This document shows positions 24,263 to 35,273 of a stretch of 64,000 nucleotides of DNA, piece by piece (within the stretch, counting starts at the first letter, position 1; every line of letters starts with the position of its first letter). Origin of the DNA: LMUY01 sp964242215 (GTDB taxonomy: Bacteria > Pseudomonadota > Alphaproteobacteria > Acetobacterales > Acetobacteraceae); the NCBI GenBank assembly GCA_964242215.1, contig CAXTCJ010000014.1, positions 7,706-71,705 on the forward strand. Reading direction: 5' to 3'. The notes under the pieces were generated by a model. It was not told the origin of the DNA, ran no database searches, and was given only the letters and a program-made list of their open reading frames with translations. The position numbers were made by a program, and so were the translations under genes.

Positions 24263-26350
24263 ATGGACCAGCAGGTACAAACACAGGCCGGAGCGAATAC
24301 GCCCGCCGGCGACATCGATCAGGTGGCGATCAATACGATCCGCACGCTCGCGATGGATGCGGTGCAGAAGGCGAACTCTGGCCATCCCGGCACGCCGATG
24401 GGCATGGCCCCGGTCGGTTACACGCTGTGGCAACACGCGCTCAGCTACGACCCGGCGGATCCGCATTGGCCGAACCGCGACCGCTTCGTGCTGTCGGTCG
24501 GGCATGCCTCGATGTTGCTGTATTCGCTGCTGCACCTGGCTCAGGTGGCGTCCGACATCGAGCACAAGGACAAGGGGCCATACGCCGTCACGCTGGACGA
24601 CATCAAGCAGTTCCGCCAGTTGTCGAGTGTCACGCCGGGTCACCCGGAATATCGCCTGACCTCCGGTGTGGAGACCACGACGGGGCCGCTGGCGCAGGGT
24701 GTTTCCAACAGCGTCGGCATGGCGATGGCGCAGCGTTGGCTGGCGAACCGCTACAACAAGCCGGGCTTCGAGCTGTACAACTATCATGTCTACGCGCTGG
24801 CCGGCGACGGCTGCATGATGGAAGGCGTGTCGAACGAAGCCGCCTCGATCGCCGGGCATCTGAAGCTCGGCAACCTCACCTGGATCTACGACAGCAACCA
24901 CATCACGATCGAGGGCGCCACCAGCCTGGCATTCAGCGACGATGTCGGCGCCCGGCTCGCCGCGATGGGCTGGCACGTGATCCATGTCGACGACGCGAAC
25001 GACACCAAGGCGGTGGCCAAGGCGCTGGACGATGCCAAGGCCGTCACCACGGGGCCGACCATCATCGTGGTGCACAGCATCATCGGTTATGGTGCGCCTA
25101 AGAAGGCTGGCACGCGCGAAGCCCACGGCGAGCCACTCGGCGTGGAGGAGATCAAGGGCGCCAAGCGCAACTACGGCTGGCCGGAGGATTCGCAGTTCCT
25201 CGTGCCGGACGGCGTGCACGAGCGCTTCGCCGAAGTGATGGGGGCCCGGGGAGCCAAGGCTCGTGCCGAGTGGATGGACCTGCTCAGCCGCTATCGCGAG
25301 CAGTATCCCGACCTCGCCCGTGAACTCGACCTCATCGATCGGCACGAACTGCCAGATGGCTGGGACAGTGAAATCCCCGTGTTCGCCGCCGACGCGAAGG
25401 GTGTCGCATCGCGAGACTCGTCGCAGAAGGTGCTGAACGCCATTGCCAAGCATGTCCCGTGGCTGCTCGGCGGCGCGGCCGACCTGTCCCCGTCCACCAA
25501 ATCGAACCTGACGTTCGACGGCGCTGGCTCGTTCGAGGCGAGCAATTACGGCGGCCGCAACTTGCATTTCGGCATCCGCGAGCATGCCATGGGCTCGATC
25601 TGCAATGGCATCGGGTTGTCGGGCATGCGCGCCTATGGCAGCGGGTTCCTGATCTTCTCCGACTACATGAAGGCGCCGATCCGGCTCTCCGCCATCATGG
25701 AGTTGCCGGTGATCTACATCTTCACCCACGACAGCATTGGTGTCGGCGAAGATGGTCCGACACACCAGCCGATCGAGCAACTTGCGACGTTGCGCGCGAT
25801 CCCCGGCATGATGACATTCCGTCCGGCGGACGCCAACGAAGTGGCGGAAACCTGGCGCGTGGTCATGAAGCTGACCCACCATCCCGCCGCGTTGTGCCTC
25901 AGCCGTCAGGCGTTGCCGACGATCGACCGCAGTAAATACGCGTCCGCAACCGGCGTGGCCAAGGGCGCCTATGTCGTTGCCGATTGCGAGGGAACGCCGG
26001 CGGTGATCCTGATGGCGACTGGATCGGAATTGTCGCTCTGCATGGGCGCCTACGAGACGCTCACCGCCGAGGGCGTCAAGGCGCGCGTCGTGTCGATGCC
26101 GTCTTGGGAGCTGTTCGAGGAGCAGGATCAATCGTACCGTGACGAAGTGTTCCCGCCGGCGGTGAAGGGGCGGCTGGCCGTTGAACAGGCGGCGACCCTC
26201 GGTTGGGACCGTTACATCGGCATGGGCGGCGGCATGATCGGCATGCGTAGCTTTGGCGCGTCCGCTCCGCTTGCCGCCTTGCAGAAGCAGTTCGGCTTCA
26301 CCCCCGACGCCGTTCTGGAAGAAGCCCGCAAACAAGCCAAGCGCGTATAA
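24263..26350 (+). CDS. tkt: Transketolase
   Basis: Thiamine-diphosphate enzyme moving two-carbon units between ketose and aldose phosphates in the non-oxidative pentose phosphate pathway; 695 residues. Seen: NSGHPGTPMGMAP, VGHASMLLYSLLHL, the ThDP motif GDGCMMEGVSNEA ending around TWIYDSNHITIEG, GTREAHGEPLG, and in the second half FGIREHAMGSICNG with THDSIGVGEDGPTHQP. First gene of a nine-gene operon. The ATG at 24263 fits the family N-terminus; a longer reading to 23636 is antisense to the kinase gene and not used. 11 nt separate it from tal-pgi. Confidence 0.96.
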   Translation: MDQQVQTQAGANTPAGDIDQVAINTIRTLAMDAVQKANSGHPGTPMGMAPVGYTLWQHALSYDPADPHWPNRDRFVLSVGHASMLLYSLLHLAQVASDIEHKDKGPYAVTLDDIKQFRQLSSVTPGHPEYRLTSGVETTTGPLAQGVSNSVGMAMAQRWLANRYNKPGFELYNYHVYALAGDGCMMEGVSNEAASIAGHLKLGNLTWIYDSNHITIEGATSLAFSDDVGARLAAMGWHVIHVDDANDTKAVAKALDDAKAVTTGPTIIVVHSIIGYGAPKKAGTREAHGEPLGVEEIKGAKRNYGWPEDSQFLVPDGVHERFAEVMGARGAKARAEWMDLLSRYREQYPDLARELDLIDRHELPDGWDSEIPVFAADAKGVASRDSSQKVLNAIAKHVPWLLGGAADLSPSTKSNLTFDGAGSFEASNYGGRNLHFGIREHAMGSICNGIGLSGMRAYGSGFLIFSDYMKAPIRLSAIMELPVIYIFTHDSIGVGEDGPTHQPIEQLATLRAIPGMMTFRPADANEVAETWRVVMKLTHHPAALCLSRQALPTIDRSKYASATGVAKGAYVVADCEGTPAVILMATGSELSLCMGAYETLTAEGVKARVVSMPSWELFEEQDQSYRDEVFPPAVKGRLAVEQAATLGWDRYIGMGGGMIGMRSFGASAPLAALQKQFGFTPDAVLEEARKQAKRV

Positions 26351-26361
26351 GCGGAGATCCG

Positions 26362-29223
26362 ATGATGGACATGCAATCCGAGACAACCAACCCGCTGAAG
26401 TCTCTCGAGCAACTCGGCCAGTCGCCCTGGCTCGACTTCATCGAGCGCAAGTTCCTCGCCGAGGGCAAGCTGCAGGAAATGATCGAGCGCGATGGGTTGA
26501 AGGGGATGACCTCCAACCCGTCCATCTTCGAGAAGGCGATGGGCCACGGCAGCAATTACGATGCCGGGTTCAAGGAATTGGCCGCCAAAGGCGACATAGA
26601 CGCGCAGTCGATCTACGAACAACTCGCGATCACCGATATCCAGCACGCCGCCGACTTGCTGCGACCGGTTTACGACAAGACCAACCGCGTCGACGGCTAC
26701 GTGTCGCTCGAAGTGTCGCCCTATCTCGCGTTGCGTACTGACGAGACGATCGCCGAGGCCCGCCGCCTGTGGAAGGCCGTCGGACGTGACAATCTGATGG
26801 TCAAAGTGCCCGGCACGGATCAGGGCACGCCCGCGATCAAGACGTTGATCGGCGACGGCATGAACATCAACGTGACGCTGCTGTTCAGCCAGCAGGCCTA
26901 CAAAGATGTGGCCGAAGCATTCATCGCCGGACTGGAGAACTTCAAGTCGGCCGGCGGCGACGTGAGCCGGGTCGCGAGCGTTGCGAGTTTCTTCGTCAGC
27001 CGCATCGATACCCAAATCGACAAGCAGATCGACGAGCGCCTGAAGATCGGCGGGAACGACACCGCCGATCTGAAGCGCCTGCGCGGCAAGGTGGCGATCG
27101 CCAATGCCAAACTCGCGTACCAACACTATTTGTCGCTGATCGGCAGTGAGCGTTGGAAGAAGCTCTCTGCGGCAGGGGCCATGCCACAGCGGCTGCTATG
27201 GGCGAGCACGGGCGTCAAGGACAAGGCCTATCCGGATACGCTCTATGTCGAGGAGCTCATCGGGCGCGACACCGTCAACACCATGCCGCCCGCGACAATG
27301 GACGCCTATCGCGAACATGGGCACGGCAAGGAAGCACTGACGGTCGGCGTGGACGACGCCAAGGAAATTCTGAGCACGGCGAAGCGGGTCGGGTTGGACC
27401 TCGATAAGGTCACCCACGACTTGGTGGAAGACGGCGTCAAGCAATTCGCCAAGGCCGCGGACGACCTGCTCGGCGCAGTGGCCGCCAAGCGCAACGGCAT
27501 GCTCGGTGATAAGCTGCTGCAAGTGTCGAGCACCCTGCCCGAGGATATGGGCAAGGCAGTCGAGCAGAGCCTCGACGCCTGGCGAGAGGGCGGCAAACTG
27601 CGCCAACTCTGGGCGCGCGACGCATCGTTGTGGACCGGCAAGGATGAGGGCAAGTGGCTTGCCTGGTTGGACATCGTGGCCGACCGAACCGCCGATCTGA
27701 AGCAGTTGCAGGACTTTCAAGCCGAGATAAAGGCCGCCGGGTTCACTGACGTATTGCTGCTCGGCATGGGCGGTTCGAGCCTCGGTCCAGAAGTGTTGGC
27801 CGAAACGTTCGGCAAGCGCGGTGGCTTTCCGACGCTGCACGTGTTGGACAGCACCGACCCGCAGCAGATTGCCAGCTTCGAAAAGAAAGTGACGCTCGCG
27901 ACCACGCTGGTGATCGTATCGAGCAAGTCGGGTGGCACGCTGGAGCCGAACATCCTCAAGGCGTACTTCTGGGACGCCATGCAGAAAGCGGTCGGCGAGG
28001 GCAAGGCGGGTGAGCACTTCGTCGCCGTTACCGACCCTGGTTCGCACATGCAGAAGGTCGCCGAGGGCGACAAATTCCGGCGCATTTTCTACGGCGACCC
28101 GGCGATTGGTGGCCGCTACTCAGTGCTGTCGAATTTCGGCATGGTTCCTGCGGCGGCGATGGGCCTGGATCTCGAGCAGTTCCTCACCTCCGCTGCCTTG
28201 ATGGTGCGTGCTTGCGCCGCGGGCACGCCGCCGCTGCAGAATCCCGGCGTGCAACTCGGCACCGTTCTGGGCATCGGGGCCACGACGGGCCGTGACAAGG
28301 TGACGATCGTCGCCTCTCCGCACATCCACGACGTCGGTGCCTGGCTGGAGCAGCTGCTGGCCGAGAGCACCGGCAAGCAGGGCCACGGGATCGTTCCGAT
28401 CGACAACGAGCCTTTGGCGGACGCTTCGCATTACGGCACCGACCGGGTCTTTGCCTATCTGCGATTGAAGGACAGTCCCGACCCAGTGCAGGAGAAAGCG
28501 ATCGAGGCATTGGCCAAGGCTGGCCAGCCTGTGGTGAAGGTGGAGTTCGCTAACACGCAGCAACTTGGCCAGGCGTTCTTCCTGTGGGAGTTCGCGACCG
28601 CGGTGGCTGGCTCGATCATCGGTATCGATGCATTCGATCAGCCCGATGTCGAAGCGAGCAAGATCGTCACCAAGAAGCTCACCAGCGCCTATAACGACGA
28701 CGGCAAGCTGCCGGACGAGACGCCGTTCCTCACCGACGGCGCTATCCAGCTGTTCAGTGACGCGAAGAATGCTGCCGAGCTGAGCAAGGCCGGCACGACG
28801 CTGGCGGCCGTGATGAAGGTGCATCTCAGTCGACTGGGTGCTGGGGATTATGCCGCGCTGCTCGCCTATATCGAGCGCACGCCGGCGCATATTGAGCTGC
28901 TGCAAACGCTTCGGACCCACATCCGAGACGCCAAGAAGGTGGCCACCGTCGCCGAGTTCGGGCCACGGTTCCTGCACTCCACAGGCCAGGCCTATAAGGG
29001 CGGGCCTAACAGCGGCGTTTTCACGCAGATCACGGCACAGGACGCCGCCGACCTTCCGGTTCCCGGCGAGCGCTACACGTTCAGCGTGGTCAAGGCCGCG
29101 CAGGCGCGCGGAGATTTCGACGTGCTTGCCGAGCGCGGTCGCCGGGCCCTGCGGGTTCACATCACCGGTGACCTCGAGGCCGGATTGCACACACTCGCCG
29201 CCGCCATCAGTGGCGCGCTTTGA
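26362..29223 (+). CDS. tal-pgi: Bifunctional transaldolase/glucose-6-phosphate isomerase
   Basis: 953-residue fusion. The N-terminal transaldolase (about 1-365) has MTSNPSIFEKAM and the Schiff-base lysine in NLMVKVPGT. The C-terminal isomerase (about 400-950) has LLGMGGSSLGPEVLAETFG, VSSKSGGTLEPN, GGRYSVLSNFGMVPAAAMG and QGHGIVPIDNEP. One polypeptide thus links the non-oxidative branch (fructose 6-phosphate) to glucose 6-phosphate, the substrate of Zwf two genes on, which recycles hexose phosphate through the oxidative branch. This fusion is known in acetic acid bacteria. GGAG at 26352-26355 precedes the ATG. Confidence 0.95.
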   Translation: MMDMQSETTNPLKSLEQLGQSPWLDFIERKFLAEGKLQEMIERDGLKGMTSNPSIFEKAMGHGSNYDAGFKELAAKGDIDAQSIYEQLAITDIQHAADLLRPVYDKTNRVDGYVSLEVSPYLALRTDETIAEARRLWKAVGRDNLMVKVPGTDQGTPAIKTLIGDGMNINVTLLFSQQAYKDVAEAFIAGLENFKSAGGDVSRVASVASFFVSRIDTQIDKQIDERLKIGGNDTADLKRLRGKVAIANAKLAYQHYLSLIGSERWKKLSAAGAMPQRLLWASTGVKDKAYPDTLYVEELIGRDTVNTMPPATMDAYREHGHGKEALTVGVDDAKEILSTAKRVGLDLDKVTHDLVEDGVKQFAKAADDLLGAVAAKRNGMLGDKLLQVSSTLPEDMGKAVEQSLDAWREGGKLRQLWARDASLWTGKDEGKWLAWLDIVADRTADLKQLQDFQAEIKAAGFTDVLLLGMGGSSLGPEVLAETFGKRGGFPTLHVLDSTDPQQIASFEKKVTLATTLVIVSSKSGGTLEPNILKAYFWDAMQKAVGEGKAGEHFVAVTDPGSHMQKVAEGDKFRRIFYGDPAIGGRYSVLSNFGMVPAAAMGLDLEQFLTSAALMVRACAAGTPPLQNPGVQLGTVLGIGATTGRDKVTIVASPHIHDVGAWLEQLLAESTGKQGHGIVPIDNEPLADASHYGTDRVFAYLRLKDSPDPVQEKAIEALAKAGQPVVKVEFANTQQLGQAFFLWEFATAVAGSIIGIDAFDQPDVEASKIVTKKLTSAYNDDGKLPDETPFLTDGAIQLFSDAKNAAELSKAGTTLAAVMKVHLSRLGAGDYAALLAYIERTPAHIELLQTLRTHIRDAKKVATVAEFGPRFLHSTGQAYKGGPNSGVFTQITAQDAADLPVPGERYTFSVVKAAQARGDFDVLAERGRRALRVHITGDLEAGLHTLAAAISGAL

Positions 29224-29244
29224 AACTGACATAGGAGCAGCAGC

Positions 29245-30218
<974 letters not shown>

Positions 30219-30222
<4 letters not shown>

Positions 30223-31751
30223 GCGGAACTACCGGGGATTCCGAAGCGCTCGCCAAGACGGCCGAGCCTGCTCCCGCCTGCAAGATGGTTATTTTCGGCG
30301 CGAACGGTGACCTCACCAAGCGCCTGCTAATGCCGGCACTCTACAATCTGTCCGGCAACAAACTGCTCGACGACAAGTTCGAGGTTATCGGCGTCGACCG
30401 CGATCAAAGCACCGATGAGGAGTTCCAGGGTCGTCAGCAGACGATGATGGAAAGCTTCACACCGGCCGCTGGTGGGGAGTTTGCCGAGAAGCGCCTCAAT
30501 ACGGAGTGGTGGGGCTGGTTGAAGCCGCGGCTGCATTACATGCAGGGCGATTTCACCAAGCCCGAGGCGTTCCAGGCGCTGACCGACCGGTTGAAAGACG
30601 ACAACGCGGTCTTCTATCTCGCCGTGGCGGACCGGTTTTTCGCCGGCATCATCGACATGCTGCACCAGGCCAAGCTCACGGAACAGAAAGACGGCACGTT
30701 CCGACGGGTCGTGATCGAGAAGCCGTTCGGCCACGATCTTGCCTCCGCCAAGGAGCTGAACGCGCACATCCTCTCGGAACTTGACGAGAGCCAGATCTAC
30801 CGTATCGACCATTTCCTCGGCAAGGAAACGGTCCAGAACATCATGTCTTTGCGCTTCTCCAACGGCATCTTCGAGCCGCTTTGGAATCGCGACCACATCG
30901 ACAGCGTACAGATCACTGCAGCCGAGACGGTCGGCGTCGAGAAGCGCGGCAAGTTTTACGAGATCACCGGCGCTCTGCGGGATATGGTGCCGAACCATAT
31001 GTTCCAGCTACTCGCGATGACGACGATGGAGCCGCCCAACTCGTTCGACGCCGATGCCGTGCGCAGCGAGAAAGCGAAGGTGATCGACGCGATCCACCAG
31101 ATGACCCCGGCGGAGGTGGAGCGCAATGTCGTTCGTGGACAGTACTCCGCGGGGCACATGCCGGATGGCGACGTCGTCGGGTACACGCAGGAGCCGGACG
31201 TAGAGCCTGACTCCAAAACCGAGACGTTCATCGCGATCAAGCTGATGATCGACAATTGGCGTTGGGCCGGCGTGCCATTCTACCTGCGAACCGGCAAGCA
31301 CATGTCCACTCGCACGACCGAGATCGCGATCACCTTCAAGCAGGCGCCCTTTGCTCTGTTCCGGGAAACGGCCGTCACGCAGATGATGCCGAACACGCTG
31401 GTGTTGCACTTGCAGCCGCACGAAGGCATCTCGCTACACTTCAATGCCAAGCAGCCCGGGCAGATCGTGAAGCTCGACCCGGTCCGGATGGATTTTCGCT
31501 ACGAAGATTTCTTCGAACTGAAGCCTTCTACCGGCTACGAAACGTTGATTTATGACGTGCTGATCGGCGAGCCAACGCTGTTCAACCGCGCCGACAACAT
31601 CGAGGCCGGTTGGAGAGGCGTGCAACCGATCCTGGACGCAGTGGCGACGGGTGGTTGCAAGATACAGACGTACGCCGCCGGAACGGACGGCCCGGCCGCA
31701 GCCCAGGCACTGCTCTCGCTGGAAGGCCGCCACTGGAAGCCGTTGACTTGA
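30219..31751 (+). CDS. zwf: Glucose-6-phosphate 1-dehydrogenase
   Basis: First enzyme of the oxidative branch: glucose 6-phosphate to 6-phosphogluconolactone. 510 residues. Seen: VIFGANGDLTKRLLMPALY (coenzyme site), EKPFGHDLASAKEL, RIDHFLGKETVQNIMSLRF (substrate site with the catalytic His-Asp) and FYLRTGKHMSTRTTEIAI. The ATG at 30219 overlaps the gnd stop, so the pair is translationally coupled. Codons upstream to 30063 only read through gnd. The stop TGA overlaps the TTG start of the next gene. The lactone product is handled by Pgl, three genes downstream. Confidence 0.96.
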
Positions 31752-32548
31752 TCAAGCTCGTAGTCTCGGACGTGGACGGAACCATGGTGACCAGCGAGAA
31801 GCTGCTCACCAAGGCGACCATCGACGCCGCGCACCGCTTGCATGCGGCGGGGATCGCGCTCGCATTGGTCAGTAGCCGCCCGCCGCGCGGGATGGCGTTT
31901 CTGACCATGGATCTCGGATTGACGGGCCCGCTCGGCGGCTTTAACGGCGCCACCATCCTGGCCCCTGATGGCGCCGTCATCGACGAGCTGTTTGTCCCGG
32001 AAGCCGCCGTGCGCGCTAGCATTGCGATGTTCGAGCAGCGCGGCATCCATCCTTGGCTGTTCGCAGACAACCAGTGGTTCATCAAGGATATCGAAGGCGA
32101 CTACGTGTCGAAGGAGCGGCGCACCATCCGGTTTGAACCAACGGTCGTTGATGATTTCACACCCTTTGTCGGCCGCTGCGGCAAGGTCGTCGGCGCGTCG
32201 AAGCATTTCGACATGCTGGAAGTTTGCGAGACGGACCTGCAGGCCGACCTGGGGGCAACCGCCAACGCTCATCGGTCTCAGCGTTACTATTTGGACGTAA
32301 CCAATCCGCAGGCCGACAAGGGCACCGCGGTGCGAGCATTCGCCAAGTGGTTCGGTGTCGATATCGCCGACGTTTGCGCGGTCGGCGATCAGCACAACGA
32401 TGTGCCGATGTTCCGCGTCGCCGGGCACAGCGTCGCCATGGGCAACGCTCCGGCCGACGTTGCGGCTGAAGCCAAGCAGCACACGACCTCCAACGAGGAT
32501 GATGGCTGGGCGGCTGCGATCGACCGCTTCGTCCTGCCCCACGCATAG
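31748..32548 (+). CDS. Cof-type HAD-IIB phosphatase, first of two paralogues
   Basis: 266 residues. HAD motifs: nucleophile VVSDVDGTMVT, motif II serine in VSSRPPRGM, motif III lysine in QADKGTAVRAF, motif IV VGDQHNDVPMF; a C2B cap lies between. Such enzymes hydrolyse sugar phosphates, phosphonates or cofactors; the substrate here is unknown, but its place in the pentose phosphate operon suggests a sugar phosphate. Starts at a TTG inside TTGA shared with the zwf stop; no other start is possible near the DVDGT motif. Clearly homologous to the next gene. Confidence 0.88.
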   Translation: MIKLVVSDVDGTMVTSEKLLTKATIDAAHRLHAAGIALALVSSRPPRGMAFLTMDLGLTGPLGGFNGATILAPDGAVIDELFVPEAAVRASIAMFEQRGIHPWLFADNQWFIKDIEGDYVSKERRTIRFEPTVVDDFTPFVGRCGKVVGASKHFDMLEVCETDLQADLGATANAHRSQRYYLDVTNPQADKGTAVRAFAKWFGVDIADVCAVGDQHNDVPMFRVAGHSVAMGNAPADVAAEAKQHTTSNEDDGWAAAIDRFVLPHA

Positions 32549-32558
32549 GATTGCCCTA

Positions 32559-33377
32559 ATGGCCCGCCCCCGCCCGAAGAAGATCTCCCTGTTCTTGGCC
32601 GACGTCGACGGGACGTTGGTGACCAAAGACAAGGTGTTGACCGACCGTGCCCAGAAAGCCGTGCGCGACCTGGAAGCGCACGGCATAAAATTCGCAATCA
32701 CCAGTGGCCGGCCGCCGAAGGGCATGAAGATGCTGTTCGAGCCGCTGAAGATCACGACCCCGATCGCCGGGTTCAACGGCGGGCTGTTCGTGAAATCGGA
32801 CCTGAGCATCATCGAGAGCCGCACGCTCGACCCGGCAGCCGCGAAGAAAACAGCGGCGTTGATCGAGCAGCAAGGTCTGGACGTGTGGGTCTACAGCGGC
32901 GATGACTGGCTGCTCCGCGACCTGGACGCGCCGCACCGCGAACGCGAACAACACACGGTGCAGTTCCCACCCAAGGTCGTGAAGACGTTCAGCGACGAAC
33001 AGCTGAAAACGGCGGTGAAGATCGTCGGCGTTAGCGACGATCTGGACAAGGTCGCGACCTGCGAGAAGGCAGTGCAGGAGGCGCTTGGCAAAACCGTTTC
33101 CGCCGCGCGCTCGCAGCCATACTATCTGGACGTAACCCATCCGGACGCCAATAAGGGAGCCGTCGTGGCTTATCTCTCGCGCACGCTGGGGATCGACCCG
33201 TCGGAGATCGCGACCATCGGCGACCAACCGAATGACGTGCTGATGTTCAAACCCAGCGGCTTCGCGATTGCGATGGGCAATGCCAGTGAGGCCGTCCAAG
33301 GCGAGGCCGACGCCGTGACCGATAGTTATGACGACGAAGGCTTTGCCAAGGCGGTTGAAAAGTTCCTGCTATCATGA
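32559..33377 (+). CDS. Cof-type HAD-IIB phosphatase, second paralogue
   Basis: 272 residues with the same layout as the preceding gene: LFLADVDGTLVT, TSGRPPKGMKML, AGFNGGLFV, YYLDVTHPDANKGAVV, IGDQPNDVLMF and AMGNASEAVQGEAD. The shared GxRPPxGM, GFNG and YYLDVTxPxAxKG blocks show a tandem duplication, with divergence concentrated in the cap region that sets specificity. It lacks the close 4-nt overlap on its 5' side (10-nt gap) but overlaps pgl by ATGA. N-terminal ARPRPKKISLF gives a basic leader absent in the first copy. Substrate unknown. Confidence 0.88.
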   Translation: MARPRPKKISLFLADVDGTLVTKDKVLTDRAQKAVRDLEAHGIKFAITSGRPPKGMKMLFEPLKITTPIAGFNGGLFVKSDLSIIESRTLDPAAAKKTAALIEQQGLDVWVYSGDDWLLRDLDAPHREREQHTVQFPPKVVKTFSDEQLKTAVKIVGVSDDLDKVATCEKAVQEALGKTVSAARSQPYYLDVTHPDANKGAVVAYLSRTLGIDPSEIATIGDQPNDVLMFKPSGFAIAMGNASEAVQGEADAVTDSYDDEGFAKAVEKFLLS

Positions 33378-34087
33378 ACAGCGAAACGATCATCCTCAAG
33401 GATGCGACCGCCGTCGCACAGCACGTAGCCGAGTGGCTGTTGGCGCAGGCGATGGCCAAACAGGGCGCCTTTGCAATCGGGCTGTCCGGCGGATCGACCC
33501 CCAAGACGCTGTACGCCCTCCTCGCCACCGACGCGTTTCGCGACCGGTTCCCGTGGCACCGAACACACCTGTTCTTCGGCGACGAGCGGTTCGTTCCGCA
33601 CGATCACCCCGATAGCAACTACCGCATGGCCCGGGAGGCGATGATCGACCATGTTCCGATCCCGGCGGCGCAGGTGCATCCCTGGCAGACCGACGGCGAT
33701 CCGGAGCACGCGGCCCTGCACTACGCCGATACACTGAAGCGATACTACGGGGCTGACACGTTGGACCCGGCCCGGCCCCTGTTTGACGTGCAACTGCTGG
33801 GTCTCGGCGAAGACGGGCATACCGCGTCGCTCTTCCCAGGCGTCGCGGCGCTGAACGAGCGCACCGCGTGGACCGCCGCCGTGATCGGTGCGAAGCCGGA
33901 GCCGCGGTTGACGCTCACTTACCCTGTGCTGGACAGCAGCCACGTGGTGGGCTTCCTCGCGGTCGGCGACGGCAAGCGCGCGATCCTCGCCCGCCTCATT
34001 GCCGGCGACACCTCCCTGCCCGCATCCCACGTGGAGCCCGTTGGCAAACGCATTCTGTTCACCGACGAGGCCGCCGCGGCAACATGA
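33374..34087 (+). CDS. pgl: 6-phosphogluconolactonase
   Basis: Hydrolyses 6-phosphogluconolactone to 6-phosphogluconate, linking Zwf and Gnd; 237 residues. Seen: AIGLSGGSTPKTLYALLA, then HLFFGDERFVPHDHPDSNYRM and LLGLGEDGHTASLFPG with the catalytic histidine, all DevB/SOL-type signatures. Start ATG overlaps the upstream HAD stop (ATGA, 33374-33377), and its own TGA overlaps rpiA in the same way (34084-34087), so stoichiometric coupled translation across these genes is likely. Confidence 0.95.
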   Translation: MNSETIILKDATAVAQHVAEWLLAQAMAKQGAFAIGLSGGSTPKTLYALLATDAFRDRFPWHRTHLFFGDERFVPHDHPDSNYRMAREAMIDHVPIPAAQVHPWQTDGDPEHAALHYADTLKRYYGADTLDPARPLFDVQLLGLGEDGHTASLFPGVAALNERTAWTAAVIGAKPEPRLTLTYPVLDSSHVVGFLAVGDGKRAILARLIAGDTSLPASHVEPVGKRILFTDEAAAAT

Positions 34088-34776
34088 CCGAGGATCCGAA
34101 CGCCGCCCTGAAACGCGATGCGGCGGAGGCGGCGGCAGCGTTGGTGACCGACGGGATGGTGGTCGGGCTCGGCACCGGGTCAACAGCGACGTTCGCCATC
34201 GCCAAGCTCATCGAGCGGGTGCGCGACGGGCTGCGCATCACCGCGGTGCCCACCTCCGAGCGTAGCGCAGTGCAGGCCCGGGACGGGGGCATTCCACTGA
34301 TCGAACTCGGTGCCGAGACGAGACTGGATGTCACGATCGACGGCGCCGATGCCGTAGCGCGCGGATCACTTGACCTCGTAAAGGGCCTCGGCGGGGCACT
34401 GCTCCGCGAGAAGATCGTGGCGCAGGCGACAGACAAACTGCTGATCGTTGTCGATGCGAGCAAGATCGTGGATCGGCTTGGAAGCAACACGCCCGTGCCG
34501 GTGGAGGTGACGCCGTTTGCGTGGCTCGCGACGTCCGGTCATTTGACGGCGCTGGGCGCCCGCGCGGTGCTACGGGTCGACGGCTCGGGCAAGCCGTTTC
34601 ATACCGATGGCGGCAACTTCATCCTCGACTGTCACATGCCCCCCATCGGCGACCCCGCTGAGTTGGACCGCGCGATGCAGGCGATCGTTGGCGTGATGGA
34701 GACCGGATTGTTCATCGCGCGCGCCCATACCGTTTTCGTTGCGGATCCAGCCGGTGTGCGGACGCTCAGCCGATGA
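34084..34776 (+). CDS. rpiA: Ribose-5-phosphate isomerase A
   Basis: Interconverts ribulose 5-phosphate and ribose 5-phosphate; 230 residues. Seen: VGLGTGSTATFAIAKL (phosphate loop), AVPTSERSAVQA, DVTIDGADAV, KGLGGALLREKIVA with the catalytic Glu-Lys pair, and HTDGGNFILDC. The ATG at 34084 overlaps the pgl stop. With tkt and tal upstream it supplies the pentose isomerase arm; no epimerase gene (rpe) is present in the operon, so xylulose 5-phosphate formation depends on a gene elsewhere. Confidence 0.95.
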   Translation: MTEDPNAALKRDAAEAAAALVTDGMVVGLGTGSTATFAIAKLIERVRDGLRITAVPTSERSAVQARDGGIPLIELGAETRLDVTIDGADAVARGSLDLVKGLGGALLREKIVAQATDKLLIVVDASKIVDRLGSNTPVPVEVTPFAWLATSGHLTALGARAVLRVDGSGKPFHTDGGNFILDCHMPPIGDPAELDRAMQAIVGVMETGLFIARAHTVFVADPAGVRTLSR

Positions 34777-35273
34777 GCCGCGTGGTGGTGATCATGGGCG
34801 TGTCGGGCTCGGGCAAGACGACGATCGCGAAGCGTGTTGCCGGTGAACTCGGCTGGATGTTTCAGGAGGGCGACGTGCTGCACCCGGCCGCCAACGTGGC
34901 GAAGATGGCGGCCGGCCATGCGCTAACCGACGAGGACCGCGCACCCTGGCTCGCCATCATTGCGGCCTGGATTGCAGATAGGCTGCGTTCGGGTGAGAAC
35001 GGGCTCATCACATGCTCCGCGCTCAAGCGCAGCTACCGGGAGCAGATTGGCAATGGCAAGCCCGGCGTTCAGATCGTCTACCTGCATGGCGATCGCGCGA
35101 CGCTGGACGCGCATGTCGGTGCGCGGCACCACGAGTTCATGCCGGTGTCGTTGCTGGACAGCCAATTGGCCACCCTGGAGGAGCCCGCTGCGGACGAGCA
35201 TGTGATCGAGGTGGATGTCGGCGGCACGGTGGACCACACGGTGGCCGAAGTCGTCCGGCAGCTCCAAGCCTGA
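34773..35273 (+). CDS. gntK: Gluconokinase (GntK type)
   Basis: Phosphorylates gluconate to 6-phosphogluconate, feeding Gnd directly and so giving the operon an entry from oxidised glucose, as in acetic acid bacteria. 166 residues: Walker A VVIMGVSGSGKTTIA, EGDVLHPAANVAKMAAGHAL, ITCSALKRSYREQI and HEFMPVSLLDSQLATLEEP, a full GntK signature. Last gene of the operon, overlapping rpiA by ATGA. Its stop codon lies inside a perfect 12-bp hairpin before the convergent groEL gene. Confidence 0.95.
   Translation: MSRVVVIMGVSGSGKTTIAKRVAGELGWMFQEGDVLHPAANVAKMAAGHALTDEDRAPWLAIIAAWIADRLRSGENGLITCSALKRSYREQIGNGKPGVQIVYLHGDRATLDAHVGARHHEFMPVSLLDSQLATLEEPAADEHVIEVDVGGTVDHTVAEVVRQLQA

Noticed and set aside
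24140..26386. 748-residue minus-strand open frame
   Set aside because: Entirely antisense to transketolase; histidine/glycine-rich shadow translation.
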